Of a DNA stretch of 64,000 bases, positions 59,897-64,000 are shown one piece after another. The DNA lies in contig NZ_FXAX01000003.1 of NCBI RefSeq assembly GCF_900177805.1, positions 62,001 to 126,000 of the forward strand. The letters run 5' to 3'. Below the pieces are notes generated by a model. The model was given only the letters and a program-made list of their open reading frames with translations. It was not told the DNA's origin and did not search any database. The position numbers and the translations under genes were made by a program. The DNA comes from Fibrobacter sp. UWB13 (lineage in GTDB: Bacteria; Fibrobacterota; Fibrobacteria; Fibrobacterales; Fibrobacteraceae). Within the stretch, counting starts at the first letter, position 1. Every line of letters begins with the position of its first letter.

Positions 59897-62364
59897 TATC
59901 TTTTTTCCTGAAGAATTCTTTCAAGCGGGAACACACAGCGGAAGCCAATGAAATCAGACCAGTAGCGAGGATCTTCATCGTCACGCACAGTCATGTTCAA
60001 CTCTTTCGCCCTATCCTTCCAAGAACCACCCTTCAAAACTTTGCTTGTACCCCAATAAGAACCCGTTGGATTCGAGTCTTCAATAGAGAAGGTAATCGCA
60101 AAGTAGTTGTCACGAGTCCACTCCGCAACGTTACCGGACATATCGTAAAGTCCCCAAGCATTCGGAGATTTCGTAGCGACATCGTGCGGACCATAAGCAT
60201 CATTGCCCTTGCCCATCTTCAAAGAGTTTTCGGCAAAAACGGCATACGTGCCGACACTCATGACATCATCTGCTGTCCAGAGAACACCATCGTTGCTACC
60301 GGCACGACCCGCAAATTCCCACTGGGCTTCAGTCGGCAAATCACCGCCAAGCACCTTGCAAGCGTACTGAGCATTATCCCACGTGATATTCTGCACCGGT
60401 TTCTTTTCACCCTTGAACACAGACTTGTCCGGATAACGCTTTGCAGAATCCAAGCGAGCCATGATCTTCTGGAAAAATTCCTGAGTCACTTCAGTTGTAT
60501 GGATTGCAAATGGGGACATGGACACGACCTTACCACGGAAGCGGAACGAGCCAGAATCAATGATTGCAACCGTTCCACGAGTCGCGTGTTCGACAATATT
60601 TGCGCCCGGAGCAGTCTTAACCGTATCCACCGGAGCAGAAGACGAAGAGCTTACGATTGCAGATGACGAAGAAGACTCCGGTCCCTTTCTGAGCCATTCT
60701 ACCACTTCTTTTTCCATAGCGATATGTCTCGGCAAAGTAAACTTGCCCTTGCCCACGTAAAGGGAATCGCCAAGGCGGAAGCCAAGCTTTTCATAACGGT
60801 ACTGGTAGCGACCGACAAGATTTCCTTCCTTGAACACCCATACCGGCTTGTTGTTCACAAGGAACAAAGTCGTCACGAGATTGGAGTTTCCAGCGGCAAG
60901 CATCTCGACGAGTGAATCCATCGAAATACCATCGACAACGCCCTTCCACGATACCTGGACACGACCTCGGTCTGCACCAAAGCTCAAGTTCAAGGAATCG
61001 ACCTTAGTAACGACAACCGTTTTCTTTGTGGTATCTACCGCAGCCTTTTTAGCCTTGCCCTTCGTCACTTTCTTAGTCGATTCTACAGGAACCGTAATGG
61101 TATCCGTTCTCACGATTTTTTCAACGGCAACAGGCTTTATGTTAATCTGAGCCGGGAGCGTCTGGAGACTATCAAGCTTTTCGTGGAAAGCCTTGTATAT
61201 ATTGCTCACATCCCCGAGCTTTTTATTGCGCCACATGGTCTGCGCTTCTTTGCGCTTGAGGTTGTAGTGAGTAACATAGTTGCGATAATCCTTATCCGAT
61301 TCTGCAAGTCCGAGAGAATCCGCAGACTTGATAGCCGGATAGAATTTCGAAAATTCCATCGTATCCACGCGGTTCACATTCTTATCGACATCTGCAGAGA
61401 ATACGTCATAAAGGGTTTCTGTTTCTTCGAGCGTTTGAAGGGCGTACACCTTATCAAGCGTGACAGACGTTTTCGCCGGAGCGGAAGTACTAGAAGAAGA
61501 TCCGCCAGAAACAGGAACAGCGCTTGAACTAGAAGCACCAGCGTCAAAGCTAGGAATAACAATTCCCGAACTAGAGCTAGAACCTGCAATAACAACAGCC
61601 GGAACGGATTCGCTTGAACTCGAACTTTCAACAACAGCAACCGGAGTTGCCTCGCTTGAACCAGAAGCAACAGAATCAGGGCTTGGGAACTTCACATTGA
61701 ATGTGAGCACGTTCCCCGGCTTAAGCACACCCGCATCCACGTATGGAAGCTTGTCCGGAGCACCGAACGAAAAGACGTAAACACCATCCTCTGCTGGGAA
61801 AAGGGCACGGGTTCCCGGTTTCATTTTTGAATTCAGAGACAGAACATCCAAGTGCTTTTCATCGGACTGGATTTGCACCATCCCCGGATGATTGCTTTCG
61901 TTCAAAACCTGCCACTTGCCATTCTTCATGAACAGAAGCTTCGATACACGAGGGGAATAAACATATTCCGCATCGAAATAAATGTCGGCTTCGTCCTGGA
62001 ACGCTTTATACTGGCGAGAGGCGTACAAGCGGAGTCCGATAACTTCACGAGCGCCTAAATGATTATCCTTGAGATTAAAGGCATGGAGATTCTTGTATTC
62101 TTCCGGTTTTGCCTCACCCGAGAACCACAAGTATTCTTTCGCCGATTTTTTATGACGGAGATAGAGACGATTGGGATGCAACGGGAACACCGGTTCCTGG
62201 GAAATAGCAACAGAGCTATCCAATGCGATAGCCTTATCCGTTGCATGTTCTAGAACATTACCAACCTTGAAATGACTCGGATTCAATTTAAAGTTGCGAT
62301 CTTCATCTGCCATGGTTATTGCTGGCACCAGCAATAAAAGCGGAAGCAATCGGGAAATGTTCAT
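59896..62364 (-). CDS. Secreted protein with C-terminal formylglycine-generating-enzyme-like domain
   Basis: 822 residues, signal peptide MNISRLLPLLLLVPAITMA. The N-terminal half is a beta-rich domain; Ser-rich linkers lie about 235-300 and 560-580. A helical, charged part is in between (VYALQTLEETETLYDVFSADVDK). The C-terminal about 220 residues form a FGE-sulfatase/SUMF1 fold: PFAIHTTEVTQEFFQKIM, GDLPTEAQWEFAGRAG, AWGLYDMSGNVAEWTRDNYF, GTSKVLKGGSWKD and SDFIGFRCVFP. The two active-site Cys of true FGE are not obvious, so a structural role, as in gliding protein GldK, is more likely than catalysis. The Ser linkers suggest surface exposure. Confidence 0.75.
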   Translation of the reverse strand: MNISRLLPLLLLVPAITMADEDRNFKLNPSHFKVGNVLEHATDKAIALDSSVAISQEPVFPLHPNRLYLRHKKSAKEYLWFSGEAKPEEYKNLHAFNLKDNHLGAREVIGLRLYASRQYKAFQDEADIYFDAEYVYSPRVSKLLFMKNGKWQVLNESNHPGMVQIQSDEKHLDVLSLNSKMKPGTRALFPAEDGVYVFSFGAPDKLPYVDAGVLKPGNVLTFNVKFPSPDSVASGSSEATPVAVVESSSSSESVPAVVIAGSSSSSGIVIPSFDAGASSSSAVPVSGGSSSSTSAPAKTSVTLDKVYALQTLEETETLYDVFSADVDKNVNRVDTMEFSKFYPAIKSADSLGLAESDKDYRNYVTHYNLKRKEAQTMWRNKKLGDVSNIYKAFHEKLDSLQTLPAQINIKPVAVEKIVRTDTITVPVESTKKVTKGKAKKAAVDTTKKTVVVTKVDSLNLSFGADRGRVQVSWKGVVDGISMDSLVEMLAAGNSNLVTTLFLVNNKPVWVFKEGNLVGRYQYRYEKLGFRLGDSLYVGKGKFTLPRHIAMEKEVVEWLRKGPESSSSSAIVSSSSSAPVDTVKTAPGANIVEHATRGTVAIIDSGSFRFRGKVVSMSPFAIHTTEVTQEFFQKIMARLDSAKRYPDKSVFKGEKKPVQNITWDNAQYACKVLGGDLPTEAQWEFAGRAGSNDGVLWTADDVMSVGTYAVFAENSLKMGKGNDAYGPHDVATKSPNAWGLYDMSGNVAEWTRDNYFAITFSIEDSNPTGSYWGTSKVLKGGSWKDRAKELNMTVRDDEDPRYWSDFIGFRCVFPLERILQEKR

Positions 62365-62432
62365 AAGCGCTCCTGTCTTATTAAGGCTCTTCTTCTCAAA
62401 AAAAATAATTTCTTCTAATCAAATTAGTTCCA

Positions 62433-64000
62433 TTATTTTGTAGAATTAGCCCCCATTTCAAGCAAATAACCGCCATTCGAACCACCGACAGGACCCAATT
62501 CAACTTTCCAGTCAGCCAAACGGATAATATCGGGGTGGTGTTCAATGACAATGACCGTATCGCCACGCGCCGAGAGTCTGCGCAAAAGATTCCAGAGGAT
62601 TTGAATGTCCTTCAAATGGAGACCAGTTGTCGGCTCATCGAGGAGGTAAACCATTTCTGTTGCCGGACGGCGGCAGAGTTCAGCAGCAAGCTTCAAGCGC
62701 TGGGATTCGCCACCCGAAAGCGTTGTGACCGGCTGACCGAGTTTCACGTACGGGAGGCCCACATCGCGGAGGCATTCGAGCTTCGGCAAAATTTTCGGCT
62801 GATCCTTGAAGAACTCGCAAGCTTCTACGACACGCATATCAAGTACATCGGCAATGTTCTTGCCCTTGAACGTGACTGTAAGCGTTTCCTGATTGTAGCG
62901 CTTGCCACCGCAGACTTCGCAAGTTTCCCAGATGTCCGAAAGGAAGTGCATTTCGACCGCGACTGCACCACGGCCCTCGCAAGCGGGGCAACGGCCTCGC
63001 GCAAGGTTATAGCTAAAGCGACCGTAATCGAAGCCCTTCATCTTGGACTGTTCGAGTTTGGCAAACAGTTTGCGGATATCGTCAAAGACACCCGTAAAGC
63101 TCGCCGGCGTACTGCGCGGCGTTCCCGAAATCGGACTCTGGTCGACAAGCAAAACCTCGCCGCTCTGCTTTTTGCGACCGCGAGCCTGGAACTGCTTTTT
63201 GAGAGCCGGGAAGATTTCATCTACGACAAGCGAACTCTTGCCCGAACCCGAAACGCCACAGACAACGCTCACAGCCTTCTTTGGGAATTTTACAGACAAA
63301 TTCTTAAGGTTATTCGCCTTGAGGTTCTTGAATTCGTAAAATTCAGTATCATCCGTAATCTGCACGGGCTCCAGCTGGTTTGCCACCGGCGTGGAATACG
63401 TGAGGAACTTGACGGTTTCGCTGCGCGGGAACTGTTGCAGAGCATAAGGCTTCGCAAGTTCTGCTGGAGAGCCTTCGGCTACGACTTCACCACCAAAGTC
63501 TCCCGCCCCCGGACCCATATCAATAATGTGGTCTGCGGCTTGCATCATCTTGAGATCGTGTTCCACAACCACGAGCGTATTGCCAAGGTCACGCAAGCGG
63601 TAAAGCGTGTCCAAAAGTTTTGCAGTATCGCTTTCGTGAAGGCCGACGGTCGGTTCATCAAGCACGTACAAGACGCCTTCGAGACCGCTACCAATCTGGC
63701 TTGCCAAGCGGATGCGCTGCGACTCGCCACCGCTCAAAGTATCGCCCGCACGGTCAAGGCCAATATAGCCGAGGCCCACGCTAATCAAAAAGTCCAAACG
63801 GCCAATGATTTCGCGGAGGAGCGGAGCGGCAATTGTCGTCTTGCTTTGGATGGATGCGGACGTTGCATTTTCTTCGTTTGCGAAATCGACTTTTGCAAAC
63901 CAATCGCGAGCTTCGGCAATGCTCATGTGATGCACGTCCATGATGTTCTTGCCCAAGATGCGCACCGCAAGATATTCAGGCTTCAAGCGTTCGCCGTGGC
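62433..64000 (-). CDS. uvrA: Excinuclease ABC subunit A, C-terminal part (cut by the window end)
   Basis: The frame continues beyond base 64000 (…HGERLKPEYLAVRILGKNI is in frame), so only the last 520 or so residues are visible. Seen: first ABC signature DTLSGGESQRIRLASQIGSGL with LYVLDEPTVGLHESD, the second Walker A VSGSGKSSL, a zinc finger (CPACEGRG... CEVCGGKRYN) and the second signature TTLSGGESQRLKLAAELCRR with YLLDEPTTGLHLKD. It recognises DNA damage for nucleotide excision repair with UvrB. Confidence 0.96.
   Translation of the reverse strand, partial: HGERLKPEYLAVRILGKNIMDVHHMSIAEARDWFAKVDFANEENATSASIQSKTTIAAPLLREIIGRLDFLISVGLGYIGLDRAGDTLSGGESQRIRLASQIGSGLEGVLYVLDEPTVGLHESDTAKLLDTLYRLRDLGNTLVVVEHDLKMMQAADHIIDMGPGAGDFGGEVVAEGSPAELAKPYALQQFPRSETVKFLTYSTPVANQLEPVQITDDTEFYEFKNLKANNLKNLSVKFPKKAVSVVCGVSGSGKSSLVVDEIFPALKKQFQARGRKKQSGEVLLVDQSPISGTPRSTPASFTGVFDDIRKLFAKLEQSKMKGFDYGRFSYNLARGRCPACEGRGAVAVEMHFLSDIWETCEVCGGKRYNQETLTVTFKGKNIADVLDMRVVEACEFFKDQPKILPKLECLRDVGLPYVKLGQPVTTLSGGESQRLKLAAELCRRPATEMVYLLDEPTTGLHLKDIQILWNLLRRLSARGDTVIVIEHHPDIIRLADWKVELGPVGGSNGGYLLEMGANSTK

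Overview
The window looks like a chromosomal segment of a Fibrobacter-type bacterium (phylum Fibrobacterota, a Gram-negative fibre degrader). This is inferred from proteins with long Ser-rich linkers followed by a type IX secretion-like C-terminal sorting domain, a TIGR02147-type regulator next to a lipoprotein, many lipoproteins, OmpA with thrombospondin type-3 repeats, and ordinary Gram-negative housekeeping genes. There is no phage, insertion sequence, CRISPR array or rRNA operon. One tRNA gene (Arg, anticodon TCT) is present.

Layout. 1-7.7 kb: topoisomerase IV subunit B; a leaucine-rich (DUF285/BspA-type) repeat protein; a CorC-like CBS membrane protein coupled to ybeY and a small conserved protein; a zinc-type ABC importer (binding protein and ATPase, no permease) coupled to a HAD phosphatase. 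7.8-15.5 kb: rsmE, a very large GLUG-repeat surface protein, purT, and an outer-membrane barrel candidate. 15.5-29.8 kb: a division and cell-wall (dcw) cluster on the minus strand, in transcription order mraZ-rsmH-ftsL-ftsI-murE-murF-ftsW-murG-murC-ftsQ-ftsA-ftsZ, nearly all overlapping or coupled, with a promoter and MraZ-box-like repeats in front of mraZ. mraY, murD, murB and ddl are absent from it. 30-41 kb: a FliB-type Cys-cluster protein, a secreted thioredoxin-like protein, tRNA-Arg, metF, OmpA/TSP3, a 1446-residue collagen-like lipoprotein and a degenerate RelA/SpoT-type HD protein. 41-47 kb: a second giant GLUG protein, serC, and a long intergenic region. 47-54 kb: GerW/YtfJ-like protein, lipoproteins, an EndoIII-like Fe-S protein, psd, dtd, an asparaginase and a TPR/gluzincin membrane protein. 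54-64 kb: TIGR02147 regulator plus lipoprotein, MATE exporter, ychF, a membrane protein coupled to a formylglycine-generating-enzyme-like secreted protein, and the 3' part of uvrA.

The most interesting non-coding content is: (1) dispersed intergenic elements made of degenerate 7-bp repeats arranged as long inverted repeats around a small GC hairpin, often touching stop codons; (2) a second repeat family, with two units apparently inserted in frame inside the asparaginase gene; (3) a compact three-way-junction RNA candidate between convergent genes at 56.3-56.5 kb; (4) a duplicated upstream region with a vestigial start codon and orphan terminator at 39.9-40.2 kb, which looks like the scar of a deleted paralogue; (5) a run of stem-loops behind ftsZ whose G-U pairs favour the ftsZ strand. 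All assignments come from reading the sequence; no database search was run.
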